64,000 nucleotides of DNA from Procambarus clarkii. Its lineage: Eukaryota; Arthropoda; Malacostraca; Decapoda; Cambaridae. The DNA is taken from contig NC_091152.1 in NCBI RefSeq assembly GCF_040958095.1, positions 17,772,296-17,836,295 of the forward strand, in the 5' to 3' direction. Both the position numbers and the translations under genes were made by a program. Under the pieces are notes generated by a model that ran no database searches, was not told where the DNA came from, and was given only the letters and a program-made list of their open reading frames with translations. Below, piece after piece: positions 42,319 through 47,189 of this stretch (positions within the stretch are counted from its first letter, which is position 1; every line of letters begins with the position of its first letter).

Positions 42319-45144
42319 GGGTTTGTACAGAGGCCTAGATAATGTAAAGTGTATGGACAAAGACAGGGGACACACCTAAGCATTATATCTTAGGCTATGA
42401 AAAATATTAGCTATTTACAGATAAATTTAAGTTCAAGCTTGCATGAAATGGCAAACTATCTAATTACGATATATAAAATATTTGAAATCCATGATCTGTG
42501 CCCATATTTCGCTTCCAGTAGATAAATTACTTAAATGAGGCTAAAGTCCCTCTCAAATACGCCTGTGTTCTCGTCGCCGCTCCTCTATTTACGGCTCGAC
42601 GCAACAGGCACTTTTGTCACTCTTCTTATTCTCAACATACACGCGTCTCCCTACATCTGTACTGGTGCAGTCATCGGGAGGACTAACCCTTCATGTATAC
42701 TGCACCTACTATCAAGAAGAACCTGCCCGAAACGCTTTGCGTAATAGTGGCTTTAGGCATTGTGTGTACCAGCTTTATCTATTAATCCAACAAACTTTGT
42801 AAAATCTCTTTATGTATGTACCTTACCTAAATAAACATTTATTTATTTATTATTTAAGAAGAAGAACTAATATGTACTCTGCCTAAAGCCCCTAATACGC
42901 TCTACGTTTCCCGCAAGATGTAAGATTTTTTTAAACTAAGACCTAAAACTAATTGAGAACTGAAGAAATTGTACTGAAGTAGACCAAAAAAGGATGACAA
43001 TTATTACACGTTGAGTGGAACAGCTGAAATTGTAACAGAATAGCAGATAGTAACTTATATCTATCCAGGAACTAAATGGTTTCCCAATGTCAGGGAATAG
43101 GAAGCCTGGCATGCTTAGCGAGGTCCACTTAGGCCAGCTACTAATCTTCCCTAGGATGCAACCCACAGCAGTTGTCAAACTCCTGGGTACCTACCTACTC
43201 CGGGGTCCAGCAACCAGGAGGCCTGGTCGACGACCGGGCCGCGGGGACGCTGAGCCCCGGAAGCACCTCAAGGTAAGGTAAGGTAACCTATTACTGCTAA
43301 GTGAACAGGAAGTATGGAAACATGGACAAATATCTCTGCCCAACCTGTATTTTGATTATGAACCGACTGGGCTACGGACATCATTATTTGATATTTAATC
43401 CCCATTTCAAAACCACTTTGAGCACATTTATGCAGTGTGATAGTACCAATTTTCCCTGCACAAGTCTTAGGCCCAGATTGGGTGCAAGATGATTTAGGAG
43501 GCAAGAGCAAACGCCGAGCTCCAACTACTTGTTCCTCCTGTCACTGGGTCGTTAGCTCCTCAGTTGAATAATCAATGTAGAGGGTAACAAATGGTTTCTT
43601 AAGCCAAAATTGAATATTTAGTGTTTGAAGTTGTGGGCTTGATCCCAGAGCTTAAACCTGTTAATTCAAGAATTCGGAAGTAGCTTTAGCAGAACATAAT
43701 AACGGGAAGTACTCATTAAAGATTGTTGACGAAAAGACACTTTTGCAATAACAACAATTTATTCAACAAACTTACTTATTAATTCACGGTAATAACAAAG
43801 TTACGTTACGTTAATTCCAGAGTGTCACTCCAACAGCTAAACAGTACCAGCTGGAGCAAGACACGGTGCCACAACTCTGACTGGTAATCACTAGACCTAG
43901 TCTCTAGCCCCCCCCCCCTGGCACGGCCAAAAGAAACAAAGTCAACTAAGTGAACACTAGTAAACACTCGAACTCAACTGGGCTCAACCCTTGCAGTGGC
44001 AATCAACAATGATGGTAATATAACAACAAAATAACAACTTCTCACATAACAATAACAAAATAACAACTTCTCACATAACAATAACAAAATAACAACTTCT
44101 CACATAACAATAACAAAATAACAACTTCTCACAAAGAGATACTTGTCACTTGGACAATCTTCAACCAAACAACAAATTAAGTTAACACTTGTCACTAAGG
44201 ACTGCAACAAATCATTGAACAATTTAATTATTACTTAACATTAAACCCACTGTCACTCAAACCAAGATCAATAATTATGCTCAACTCTGTATGATAATAC
44301 ACACACGTACAACACTGCGATGTACGCAGCATAATAATCAATGAGAAAATAATATAACATGCGAGTGACAGTTGACACAGGGTGGCAGGTGCAACTCACG
44401 CAATGACCGCACGTGGTGACATGCGAGTAATACAGTTGACACAGGGTGGCAGGTGCTAAATATATGAAATTACCCAATCAGGCACTGGGCACTGAGGCCT
44501 ACACCAATCAGGACAGTTCCCTCCGGGTGGCGAGAGGTCGTGATGTCATAACTACGTCATGGCGGGGGGGCCTAGTGCTCACGTTGTCAGTTGGGCTTTC
44601 TGGCATCCGAATGATCGCAAACTCTTAAAGTTTCCCCCTGGCATTGTTTCTGGATACTGGATCACTGAAGTTAGCTAGTTGATATACATCACTTCTCGCT
44701 GTAATTAATAAACGGCTAGGTACGCGACGGCCCTCGCAGTAACATTGGCCTTCTGGTGACATGAACTTTTCTCAGATACCCAACAAAGCATAGCTAAGTC
44801 TTGAATTGACCAAACTCGACCTCGTGCACACACACTGTGCATTCGTGAGAGTTCAACTGTCGCGGAGCACTCACTTTGCATACATTAAGACAATTGGTAA
44901 AATCCATCCTCTCACATACAGTTTGAACATAGCATCACGGAAAAGGTACCACGTTGATGTACGCAGAATGCCGGGTAACCATATCTTGGCATCGCCAACT
45001 TAGATAATTCTGCCTTTATTCATACATACTGTATTTATATAAGATTTTTATCTATTTTTCAGGATGGAATTTTGTTACCTACTGGAAGAAGTGAAGAAAT
45101 TACAGAACTTGTTGAGAGAAACTTTTCTGCTGACAAAGACGTAA
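7245..45144 (+). CDS. Gene A: six-exon gene of unknown function with acidic/His repeat domain
   Basis: Assembled from exons 7245-7346, 12945-13065, 16892-18599, 32184-32646, 39830-39996 and 45063-45144. Together these give 2643 bp, or 880 residues plus stop. Each exon has AG/GT boundaries and the phases match at all five junctions (0, 1, 2, 0, 2), which is the main support. Order in the protein: MGLFPSK start (an N-terminal Gly could be myristoylated, inference), helical leucine-rich segment (about 35-120), low-complexity D/E/T/H/S repeat domain (about 120-640), a helical region without repeats (about 645-770), an acidic Ser/Asp segment (799-853) and a short C-terminus. There is no signal peptide and no membrane segment in the minimal form. 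I recognise no family. Intron sizes are about 5.6, 3.8, 13.6, 7.2 and 5.1 kb. The exon 5/6 junction has an alternative that gives a different C-terminus (see exon 6). Confidence 0.6.
7331..8880 (+). repeat. 30-bp minisatellite spanning a 5' splice site, ~51 copies
   Basis: Unit: CTTACTCATGGCCTTGGTGA then GTACTGCCTC. Copies differ mainly at GTACTGCC/GTACTTCC/GTACTACC and CTCATGG/CTCCTGG. Nearly every unit has GTGAGT; about five have GTGAGC. The array decays after 8790 into units with GTGTTGG, reaching about 9010. The unit is 30 bp (10 codons), so both strands stay open over long frames. Those frames are by-products of tandem duplication. The plus frame that continues exon 1 reads (LLMALVSTAS)n and stops at 8712. 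Confidence 0.95.
8881..10517. other. Intron 1 of gene A, repeats only
   Basis: No coding exon found. It contains degenerate tails of the 30-bp array (to about 9010), TAAGATAAGA-rich sequence (9220-9300) and a TATG microsatellite (9828-9855). A module at about 9890-10030 (ATATCCCAGCTC, GGCTTAGCGCTTTCTC) recurs at 11720-11850. Confidence 0.6.
10518..10690 (-). mobile_element. SINE-A fragment (tRNA-derived family), partial
   Basis: The minus strand carries the 3' body of the family: GAGGCCTGGTCGAGGACCGG-like, GCCGCGGGGACA, then GCCCCGAAATCATCTCAAGA. The tRNA-related head is missing, replaced by diverged sequence after about 10690. The full copies at 11851-12100 and 40111-40358 define the consensus. 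Confidence 0.75.
11708..11850. repeat. 46-bp direct duplication in an interspersed repeat
   Basis: A 46-bp unit with CACTCCGTCATTATATCCCA is present twice in tandem (about 11708-11799). The module downstream (ATATTGGCTTAGCACTTTCT) matches 9995-10015, so both sites hold the same interspersed repeat. Confidence 0.6.
11851..12100 (+). mobile_element. SINE-A, full-length, tRNA-derived
   Basis: The tRNA-like head GGTCGGCCGAGCGG (A box) and GGGTTCGATCCCAGG (B box) sit about 45 bp apart. They are followed by a family-specific body (GTTACCTAGCAGTAAAATAG, GGAGGCCTGGTCGAGGACCG, CCCCGAAATCATCTCAAGAT) and a short (TTA)n tail. The pol III boxes identify it as a SINE and not a functional tRNA: the anticodon stem is mismatched and the acceptor stem is absent. 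Confidence 0.9.
12160..12243 (+). repeat. Dispersed repeat, copy 2 (first at 1403-1500)
   Basis: CTGAGGATTTCGATTAAGTC, then CACGCAGGACAGAGGGTCAT, with few differences from 1403-1500. Non-coding. Confidence 0.6.
12649..12896 (-). mobile_element. SINE-A, full-length, inverted relative to 11851-12100
   Basis: Reverse-complement copy of the same SINE. It runs from TTGAGGTTATCTTGAGATGA to the tRNA head at GTCCGCTCGGCCGACCGGCT. Its end lies only about 48 bp upstream of exon 2 of gene A. With the plus-strand copy 550 bp away it could form a long intramolecular hairpin in the pre-mRNA. Confidence 0.9.
12945..13065 (+). CDS. Gene A exon 2
   Basis: Pyrimidine-rich acceptor TCTTATTTTCTGCAG|ATG and donor ACAACAG|GTAAAT. 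It enters in phase 0 and leaves with one base over. It codes for a helical segment starting MKDLELCLESSRQDLRKL and ending GITITTG, heptad-like with leucines at spacing compatible with a coiled coil. It could also contain an in-frame start codon if exon 1 is skipped. Confidence 0.65.
13170..13325 (-). mobile_element. SINE/retroposon 3' fragment with (TTTA)n
   Basis: A TTTATTTATTTATATACAAG tract is followed by AAGGTACATTGGGTTGAGAG and CACAGCGTTTTGGGCAGGCA. On the minus strand this resembles the 3' end (TGCCC.AAACGC..) of the SINE-B family, and CCAATGTACCTTCTTGTATA also occurs at 39657-39676. Confidence 0.45.
13411..14385. repeat. 75-bp minisatellite, exactly 13 copies (intron 2)
   Basis: The unit begins TTATACTGTTGATGCTGCAT, with AATACTGGGGAAGTGGGTAG in the middle, and ends GATACAGTGTGAG. 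Copies differ at GTTGATG/GGTGATG and TAATAAT/TAACAAT. Several consecutive units alternate between GTT and GGT. Units 3-5 and 11-13 share the same variant series, suggesting duplication of multi-unit blocks. Each unit junction creates GTGAGTTAT, a 5' splice-site-like hexamer. The long frames open on both strands are by-products (75 = 25 codons). Confidence 0.95.
14455..16280 (-). mobile_element. Decayed CR1/L2-like LINE, reverse transcriptase fragments
   Basis: Minus-strand frames in the right order for a non-LTR reverse transcriptase, broken by stops and frameshifts. From the N-terminal side: a linker (about 16250-15835); NKAVGPDGVSPWVLRECAPE (15730s), followed by the YRPVSLTS block; SGVPQGSVLAP and FADDGKI, the catalytic D-D pair (15006-15209); then a C-terminal segment with RPKLEYAADVWCPYLKKHIN (14501-14938). 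The endonuclease is missing, so the element is 5'-truncated. Lies antisense in intron 2 of gene A. Confidence 0.85.
16290..16620 (-). mobile_element. Second CR1/L2-like LINE fragment
   Basis: The minus strand reads the PQG..L.SLFLIYINDLPNVSNIVKP block of an RT palm domain from about 16463 downward. A low-complexity TQTPTPTHYTTNTQPTHY run follows (GTGTGT-rich DNA at 16292-16340). It differs from the element beside it, whose PQG block is at 15150, so it is a separate truncated insertion. Confidence 0.65.
16892..18599 (+). CDS. Gene A exon 3: Asp/Glu/Thr/His repeat domain
   Basis: Acceptor AACACTTAAACAG|GTCAC, donor GACAC|GTAAGT. It enters in phase 1, restoring GGT (Gly), and leaves with two bases. 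About 30 helical, charged residues (HLEFLKRKLDKEGDEDFKEW) are followed by a repeat domain covering the rest of the exon. This comprises 16 near-identical GEDTEHIEV copies, then a long diverged series of DDTEHT.SDD/EHTK.GDD units. The composition is strongly acidic with regular His, predicted disordered; divalent-metal binding is possible but only inference. Reading through the donor meets TAA at once, so an unspliced transcript would end here. Family not recognised. Confidence 0.75.
17035..17472 (+). repeat. 27-bp coding minisatellite, 16 near-identical copies
   Basis: Unit GAGGTGGGTGAAGATACTGA then ACACATC (9 codons) inside exon 3. Within the block the first copies use GAG and later ones GAA for the same Glu, with two Val-to-Leu changes (GAACTG). 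A more diverged version of the unit continues to the exon end near 18599. The change from GAG copies to GAA copies is a block pattern expected from unequal exchange. Confidence 0.95.
18788..19145 (+). repeat. ~360-bp repeat, left arm of an intron-3 inverted pair
   Basis: Runs from TTAGCAGGGATTTTCAAGTT to AAATCTTATTAGGGGTCAAA. The reverse complement of 29640-30005 matches it over its whole length with indels and substitutions (shared strings include TAGTTTTAGGGAAATATTTC and GGAGTTTGTTAAAGAAA). Related sequence continues in degenerate form to about 19330, and a third fragment lies at 1030-1215. Confidence 0.7.
19806..19946. mobile_element. Foldback retroposon-like element, copy 1
   Basis: A unique leader (GCAGGCGATGAGTCACAATA, ACGTGGCTGAAGTA) is followed by an imperfect palindrome whose outer arms are TGTTGACCAGACCACACACT and AGTGTGTGGTCTGGTCAACA. 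Flanks share about 8-12 bp (ATAACCTCT), a target-site duplication. Copy 2 lies at 35932-36110. Confidence 0.75.
20372..20575 (-). mobile_element. SINE-B, truncated copy
   Basis: The T-run at 20371 is the complement of the SINE poly(A). TGAGATATATACAAGAGTTG and GCCACTAGTACGCGTAGTGT follow, then CGCCGCGAAGAATCG and GGAATTGCGCCCAGTAAATC. It stops at CCAGGATAC and lacks the tRNA-related head. An AT-rich ATACATATTCATATAAT repeat follows (20576-20660). Confidence 0.85.
20661..21229. other. Intron 3, AT-rich, nothing recognised
   Basis: AT-rich sequence with TTTAGTTA-type simple motifs. No exon, domain or repeat family that I can name. Confidence 0.5.
21230..21545. repeat. Degenerate 24-bp repeats passing into 32-bp minisatellite
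   Basis: First GAGTCATCAAAGTTATT-like units (21230-21385). Then about five copies of AAGACGTCTTCGAGCATCAA followed by AGAAACTTTTT (21388-21540). The shared ATCAAAG suggests that the second array arose from the first. Confidence 0.8.
21546..22091. other. Intron 3, AT-rich, nothing recognised
   Basis: No exon or named repeat. Short poly(T) runs only. Confidence 0.5.
22092..22375 (-). mobile_element. SINE-B, full-length, tRNA-derived
   Basis: On the minus strand the head reads TCTCCGTGGTGTAGTGGTAA (A-box region) and GGTTCGTATCCTGGCC (B box). The body contains AATTCCTTAACTGTAGCCTC and CGATTCTTCGCGGCGGGGAT. The 3' module is GCCCGAAACGCTACGCGTAC, ending TTGTATATATCTCA plus poly(A) (the T-run at 22094-22105). 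Confidence 0.9.
22376..22768. other. Intron 3, AT-rich, nothing recognised
   Basis: Spacer rich in ACTTATA/CAAACTT motifs between SINE-B and the LINE insertion site. The same sequence character resumes after the LINE at 29105, as expected of a split target. Confidence 0.5.
23317..25260 (+). CDS. LINE ORF1 (gag-like, three CCHC knuckles)
   Basis: 647 codons. The first ~110 residues are Pro/Ser-rich. A central globular part precedes three cysteine-histidine knuckles at about residues 289-345: CNKCWRFGHGALRC, CPLCGGEGHSKSEC and CLNCGEAHPTFSRAC. The C-terminal ~280 residues are Ser/Pro-rich with a (CCT)n-encoded poly-Pro run at 25099-25140. Such ORF1 proteins bind the LINE RNA and form the ribonucleoprotein (known for I/Jockey-type elements). 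The ATG at 23317 is the first in this frame, about 540 bp inside the element. The reading frame is intact. Confidence 0.9.
   Translation: MITPVSAASGLPFQARGVGDQAPESVRIGRPGSVASAALGPDLAPPLASLTPSPGSPPSSVVGSSPKPPVVTTSSPGAAPSLVVTTAPFNPSLSGGSHRSSRHGRPRSIPSSSATYQALFGPASWAKYFDLLPLDSAPPDDFSLHRHLIDSVDASITFNPTRLGTRVVAAPSQDAASRLAALSCLGETPVRVSKNVQLNASVGTILLPPHVATGVRDLRDCHDDIQHILAAQGHSILQVDTFTRPPRGSRRQPLRVVKITFDGRTLPPSVILAGARCSVQEYIPSPRLCNKCWRFGHGALRCSGTVSLCPLCGGEGHSKSECASPQARCLNCGEAHPTFSRACVHYKLEAAVLNLKHRERLSFPEARRQVRRLPPYANISYARVLRSSSPRPSRLPQTHNRFQALDPDAPTAPSSVPLGSLPKDPPPGPLSGVPLPSTRSVVSSVSPSSSPSDPPSHPLPPSIGSPRRLSVRADVHRSPNGRRVCSRSASPVETLESVARYVVAGTPVSLSQKRKPGSSPSSSPAGKKASLSSSAPPSGSVAPSTPVSVLAPPVPAMEVSLAPASLSVAALAGVRSSLSTPPLPAAVLGCSSPLSPPPPPPPPPPPPPDPARPPLICSPVSFPPSLLSLPMPPNPDFADPDPDPDIL
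25330..29010 (+). pseudogene. LINE ORF2 (endonuclease-RT-RNase H) with one frameshift
   Basis: APE endonuclease: LQWNVRGYYANF and CLQEP (25338-25430), LLGDFNCRHSLWG (25705-25743), GSDHFPILVSF (25934-25966). Reverse transcriptase: FRPIALTSCVCKLFERM (26836), LFDLEKAYDTTWR (27040), GVPQGSVLSTTLF (27212), catalytic YVDD (27310). RNase H: VFTDGSKS (28191), TAELYAI (28291), VDSRSAL (28370), NERADAAAKEA (28516). A CPSC..H..C zinc motif is near 28811-28860. The start of the endonuclease lies in a different frame from the rest; the two meet at a run of nine C (25480-25488). The first frame stops soon after the run. No clear ATG precedes the endonuclease frame, so its start is unassigned. Confidence 0.88.
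29105..29639. repeat. Intron 3, degenerate ~60-bp repeats
   Basis: Motifs TTTATTAAAGAT.GGGTGTT, GCATTTCA.GGG and GGTTATT recur four to five times between about 29220 and 29530 at irregular spacing. Non-coding. Confidence 0.55.
29640..30005 (-). repeat. ~360-bp repeat, right arm of the intron-3 inverted pair
   Basis: Reverse complement of 18788-19145 (see there). The two arms end at corresponding positions: TTAGCAGGGA on the left, its complement TCCCTGCTAA at 29991-30000 on the right. Confidence 0.7.
30130..30410 (+). pseudogene. LINE ORF1 relic
   Basis: A diverged reading of the ORF1 segment before and through the knuckles: VILSGARCTVHSPCLYNKWW corresponds to the VILAGARCSVQEY..LCNKCWRFGHG region of the intact copy. 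CGEPGHS matches its second knuckle. Key Cys residues are lost. No other part of the LINE is adjacent. Confidence 0.65.
30411..31775. other. Intron 3, no exon seen
   Basis: Contains a (CT)n run (about 30472-30500) and a perfect 16-bp-arm hairpin around TTAATTGCATATTAAA/TTTAATATGCAATTAA at 31070-31106. No coding exon or named element. Confidence 0.5.
31776..32042. mobile_element. MITE with ~100-bp terminal inverted repeats, copy 1
   Basis: The ends read GCCAGATTCACGAAGCAGTT and AACTACTTCGTGAATCTGGC. Complementarity continues for roughly 100 bp (ATCTTTGACGGCTTTG against CAAAGCCGTCAAAGAT). No coding capacity. The second copy is at 60478-60738. It lies about 140 bp upstream of exon 4 of gene A. 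Confidence 0.85.
32184..32646 (+). CDS. Gene A exon 4: non-repetitive helical domain
   Basis: Acceptor CCATGTTTTTCAG|GGTTGG, donor CATCCTTT|GTAAGT. Phase 2 in, phase 0 out. It codes for 154 whole residues of ordinary complexity: VGLEFQYLQNMMTYMKIGLK, a predicted helical bundle up to about FLQSGVFDPELKYFGRFVNI, then a more polar end with SDVTSGDNCTLL. This is the best segment for a homology search. I do not recognise a family. Confidence 0.8.
32686..33147. repeat. 92-bp minisatellite, 5 copies (intron 4)
   Basis: Unit GATATCACCATATTGGTATA, GGTTGCTGGCCAGTGCTATC, ..., GATGTTGTGAGTAAGATAT, beginning only 40 bp after the exon 4 donor. Every complete unit contains GTGAGTAAG, a strong 5' splice-site-like string in sense orientation. 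Confidence 0.93.
33148..33711. other. Intron 4, nothing recognised
   Basis: No exon or repeat family that I can name. Confidence 0.5.
35932..36110. mobile_element. Foldback retroposon-like element, copy 2
   Basis: Bracketed by TCTTTCACAG at 35922-35931 and 36111-36120 (a 10-bp duplication). The leader CTGCAGGCGATGAGTCACAA is followed by a near-perfect palindrome of about 140 bp centred on TCAAGTCGATTGAGA, with arms containing GACGACGTTTCGGTCCGTCC. The leader is present on one side only, so it is not a simple TIR element. Nested in the LTR-like insertion. Confidence 0.85.
36637..36716. repeat. 17-18-bp minisatellite, ~5 copies
   Basis: GCGAGCCTCATACCTCCA-type units in tandem, inside the 34966-36917 insertion. 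Confidence 0.85.
38278..38541 (-). mobile_element. SINE-B, full-length
   Basis: A T-run (38276-38291), TGAGATATATACAAGAGTTG, the body as in the 22.1-kb copy, and a tRNA-related head ending at CACTACACCACGCAGA. It abuts the 3' end of the decayed LINE. Confidence 0.9.
38542..39571. other. Intron 4, hairpins and short repeats
   Basis: A C-run at 38946. Two adjacent hairpins lie at 39056-39120. A ~42-bp unit (ATGCCGTATGTATACCGTAT, GTGCTTTAATATACTTACT) occurs about 2.5 times at 39388-39483. No exon seen. Confidence 0.6.
39572..39692 (+). mobile_element. SINE-B-related 3' module
   Basis: ACCTGCCCGAAACGCTGCGCGTACTAGTGG, then TTTACAAGAATGTAAATACT and CCAATGTACCTTCTTGTATATATAAAT. Only the 3' part of the family is present, ending 137 bp before exon 5. 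Confidence 0.7.
39830..39996 (+). CDS. Gene A exon 5: acidic segment
   Basis: Acceptor AATTCTACAG|AGACAG, donor GAAAAG|GTAGGC. Phase 0 in, two bases out. It reads RQSEEDSASDDQVNVRMLIT and continues STYSSDSDDRVNDEESKLDN to IIVGAKR: Ser/Asp/Glu-rich with likely casein kinase 2-type sites (inference). A weaker upstream donor ATC|GTAGGA at 39983 would end the exon in phase 0 and change the C-terminus of the protein. Confidence 0.72.
40111..40358 (+). mobile_element. SINE-A, full-length
   Basis: Begins GGGAGCCGGTCGGCCGAGCG. B box GGGTTCGATCCCAGG, body and 3' end CATCTCAAGATAACCTCAAG as in the 11.85-kb copy, with few differences. Located 115 bp after exon 5. Confidence 0.9.
41122..41361 (+). mobile_element. 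SINE-A inserted in LINE
   Basis: GGGAGATGGTCGGCCGAGCA head, GGTTCGATCCCGGGCGCC B box, and the family body to ATCTCAAGATAACCT. Interrupts the minus-strand LINE, so it is younger. Confidence 0.88.
41697..41907 (-). mobile_element. SINE-B, head truncated
   Basis: GGAGATATATACAAGAGTTG through CAGGATACGAACCCATGACA to AGCGCTCG. The tRNA A-box end is missing. Confidence 0.85.
42032..42316 (+). mobile_element. SINE-B, full-length with ~30-base poly(A)
   Basis: The head CAGTCTCCGTGGTGTAGTGG carries the pol III A box. The B-box region reads CATGGCTTCGTATCCTGGCC (one change from GGTTCG). The body and 3' module follow, then A(30) at 42285-42315. The long pure tail points to relatively recent retroposition. 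Confidence 0.92.
42718..42850 (+). mobile_element. SINE-like 3' fragment with (TTTA)n tail
   Basis: ACCTGCCCGAAACGCTTTGC, TAGTGGCTTTAGGCATTGTG, then ACCTAAATAAACATTTATTTATT. Same 3' module as 1885-1980. Confidence 0.55.
43125..43288 (+). mobile_element. Diverged SINE-A relative
   Basis: CCAGGAGGCCTGGTCGACGACCGGGCCGCG and GCACCTCAAGGTAAGGTAAGGTAAC. The 3' body is shared with SINE-A but the upstream half differs (GATGCAACCCACAGCAGTTG), indicating another subfamily. Confidence 0.65.
43289..45062. other. Intron 5, no exon seen
   Basis: Contains a 29-bp minisatellite at 44024-44135 (CAAAATAACAACTTCTCACA plus TAACAATAA, about four copies). A direct repeat of about 30 bp (CAGTTGACACAGGGTGGCAG) occurs at 44369 and 44433, and there is a C-run at 43911. 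No domain recognised. Confidence 0.55.
45063..45144 (+). CDS. Gene A exon 6, C-terminus (two possible frames)
   Basis: Acceptor TTATCTATTTTTCAG|GATGG. With the stronger exon 5 donor (39996) it restores AGG (Arg) and reads MEFCYLLEEVKKLQNLLRET to a TAA at 45142-45144. With the weaker donor after 39982 it reads DGILLPTGRSEEITELVERN and stops at TAG 45177-45179, giving about 887 residues. The second frame is purine-first in most codons and looks more coding-like, while the first has the better splice site. Both could be used. I cannot decide without transcripts. Confidence 0.5.
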
Positions 45145-45219
45145 TTGAGCAAGAAGCGGAGAGTACCTGGTGGAAATAGGACCTGCCTCAGCTTACCAGA
45201 AACTAGACCCGCTGCTGAT

Positions 45220-46535
45220 GCCCCGGGTGCTGGTATTATACTGTACTTTAAGACCCGCTGCTGATACCATACAGTACTACAAGACCCGCTGCTGGTACTA
45301 CACTACTACAATACCCGCTGCTGATACCATACAGTACTACAAGACCCGGTGTTGATACTACACTGTACTACAAGACCCGGTGTTGGTACTACACTGTACT
45401 ACAAGACCCGGTGCTGGTACTACACTGTACTACAAGACCCGGTGCTGGTGCTACACTGTACTACAAGACCCGGTGCTGGTACCACACTGTACTACAAGAC
45501 CCGCTGCTGGTACTACACTGTACTACAAGACCCGGTGTTGGTACTACACTGTACTACAAGACCCGGTGCTGGTACTACACTGTACTACAAGACCCGGTGC
45601 TGGTACCACACTGTACTACAAGACCCGCTGCTGGTACTACACTGTACTACATGACCCGGTGCTGGTACTACACTGTACTACAAGACCCGGTGCTGGTACT
45701 ACACTGTACTACAAGACCCGGTGTTGGTACTACACTGTACTACAAGACCCGGTGTTGGTACCACACTGTACTACAAGACCCGCTGTTGGTACTACACTGT
45801 ACTACAAGACCCGGTGCTGGTACTACACTGTACTACAAGACCCGGTGTTGGTACCACACTGTACTACAAGACCCGGTGTTGGTACTACACTGTACTACAA
45901 GACCCGGTGCTGGTGCTACACTGTACTACAAGACCCGGTGCTGGTACTACACTGTACTACAAGACCCGGTGTTGGTACCACACTGTACTACAAGACCCGG
46001 TGTTGGTACTACACTGTACTACAAGACCCGCTGTTGGTACTACACTGTACTACAAGACCCGGTGTTGGTACTACACTGTACTACAAGACCCGGTGTTGGT
46101 ACCACACTGTACTACAAGACCCGGTGTTGGTACTACACTGTACTACAAGACCCGGTGCTGGTACTACACTGTACTACAAGACCCGGTGCTGGTACTACAC
46201 TGTACTACAAGACCCGGTGTTGGTACTACACTGTACTACAAGACTCGGTGTTGGTACTACACTGTACTACAAGACCCGCTGTTGGTACTACACTGTACTA
46301 CAAGACCCGCTGCTGGTACTACACTGTACTACAAGACCCGCTGTTGGTACTACACTGTACTACAAGACCCGGTGCGTGTACTACAAGACCTGGTGTTGGT
46401 ACCACACTGTACTACAAGACCCGGTGTTGGTACTACACTGTACTACAAGACCCGGTGCGTGTACTACAAGACCTGGTGTTGGTACCACACTGTACTACAA
46501 GACCCGGTGTTGGTACTACACTGTACTACAAGACT
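45220..46535. repeat. 31-bp minisatellite, ~42 copies, in putative 3' UTR
   Basis: Unit ACCCGGTGTTGGTACTACAC then TGTACTACAAG, with GCTGCTGG/GTGCTGG/GTACCAC variants. It starts about 75 bp after the gene A stop codons and ends about 200 bp before the poly(A) signal, so it would lie in the 3' UTR. A 31-bp period makes the frame rotate with each copy. Three plus-strand frames are therefore open for hundreds of codons without implying a protein. Confidence 0.93.
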
Positions 46536-46734
46536 TACGAGTAAACTTGTCTATGGGAGCCTAATATTGACGCTGCTCATCACCACCGTCTACTGCTTTC
46601 CTTAGCCTCAACATCACCTGTGTGGGTTATATTTTTTCCTTTATTAATTGTTTTTCTATTTTGTTCCTTGTCTGTTTATATTGGAAGACACTGAAGAACC
46701 TCTTTATTATATAAAGCCACATAATTAATTCGTA

Positions 46735-46740
46735 AATAAA
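46735..46740 (+). terminator. Poly(A) signal candidate of gene A
   Basis: AATAAA followed by GCTTTTTATTGCTG. It is the first canonical hexamer seen downstream of the stop codon and the minisatellite. The stretch 46741-47189 has no gene. Confidence 0.45.
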
Positions 46741-47189
46741 GCTTTTTATTGCTGAAATGAGAGGATAATAGTAGCCTATTGATATAATTTTAGTTCATTG
46801 ATGAAAGGTCACATGTGGAGTTGATGTTTGTCACGCTGAGTTGTTTCTAGTGCCTGAAACAGGTCATGTTCTGGTATCTATAGTAGTGTTATTATTGTCT
46901 GTAATGACAGTGTTCTCATGTTAATAAATGACCTAGGGATAGACGTTCATTTTGTTCACCGATTTTGTTCTATTTGATTTGGGTTGAGTTAATGTGATAT
47001 CAATAATATATTAAAGGAAAACTGTGTTATTATATATGCTTGCATTATGTTGCAATGTTTGTGCTAGATAGGAATATTAAAATTTTGGCCAAAGTCGTGT
47101 ATTATTGTTTCATTTAAAATCCTAAAATACTTCTCCAAAGTTGTGTATTATTTTATATAAAAATCCTAAAATATTTGGTTTATTTACAG

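Noticed and set aside
42132-42383. Frames with poly-Phe or poly-Lys at the SINE-B tail
   Set aside because: They read the SINE body and its poly(A) tract.
45170-46605. Frames of 294-394 codons with TRPGVGTTLYYK-type repeats
   Set aside because: The 31-bp period rotates through all three frames and each is equally open. The array follows the gene A stop codons.
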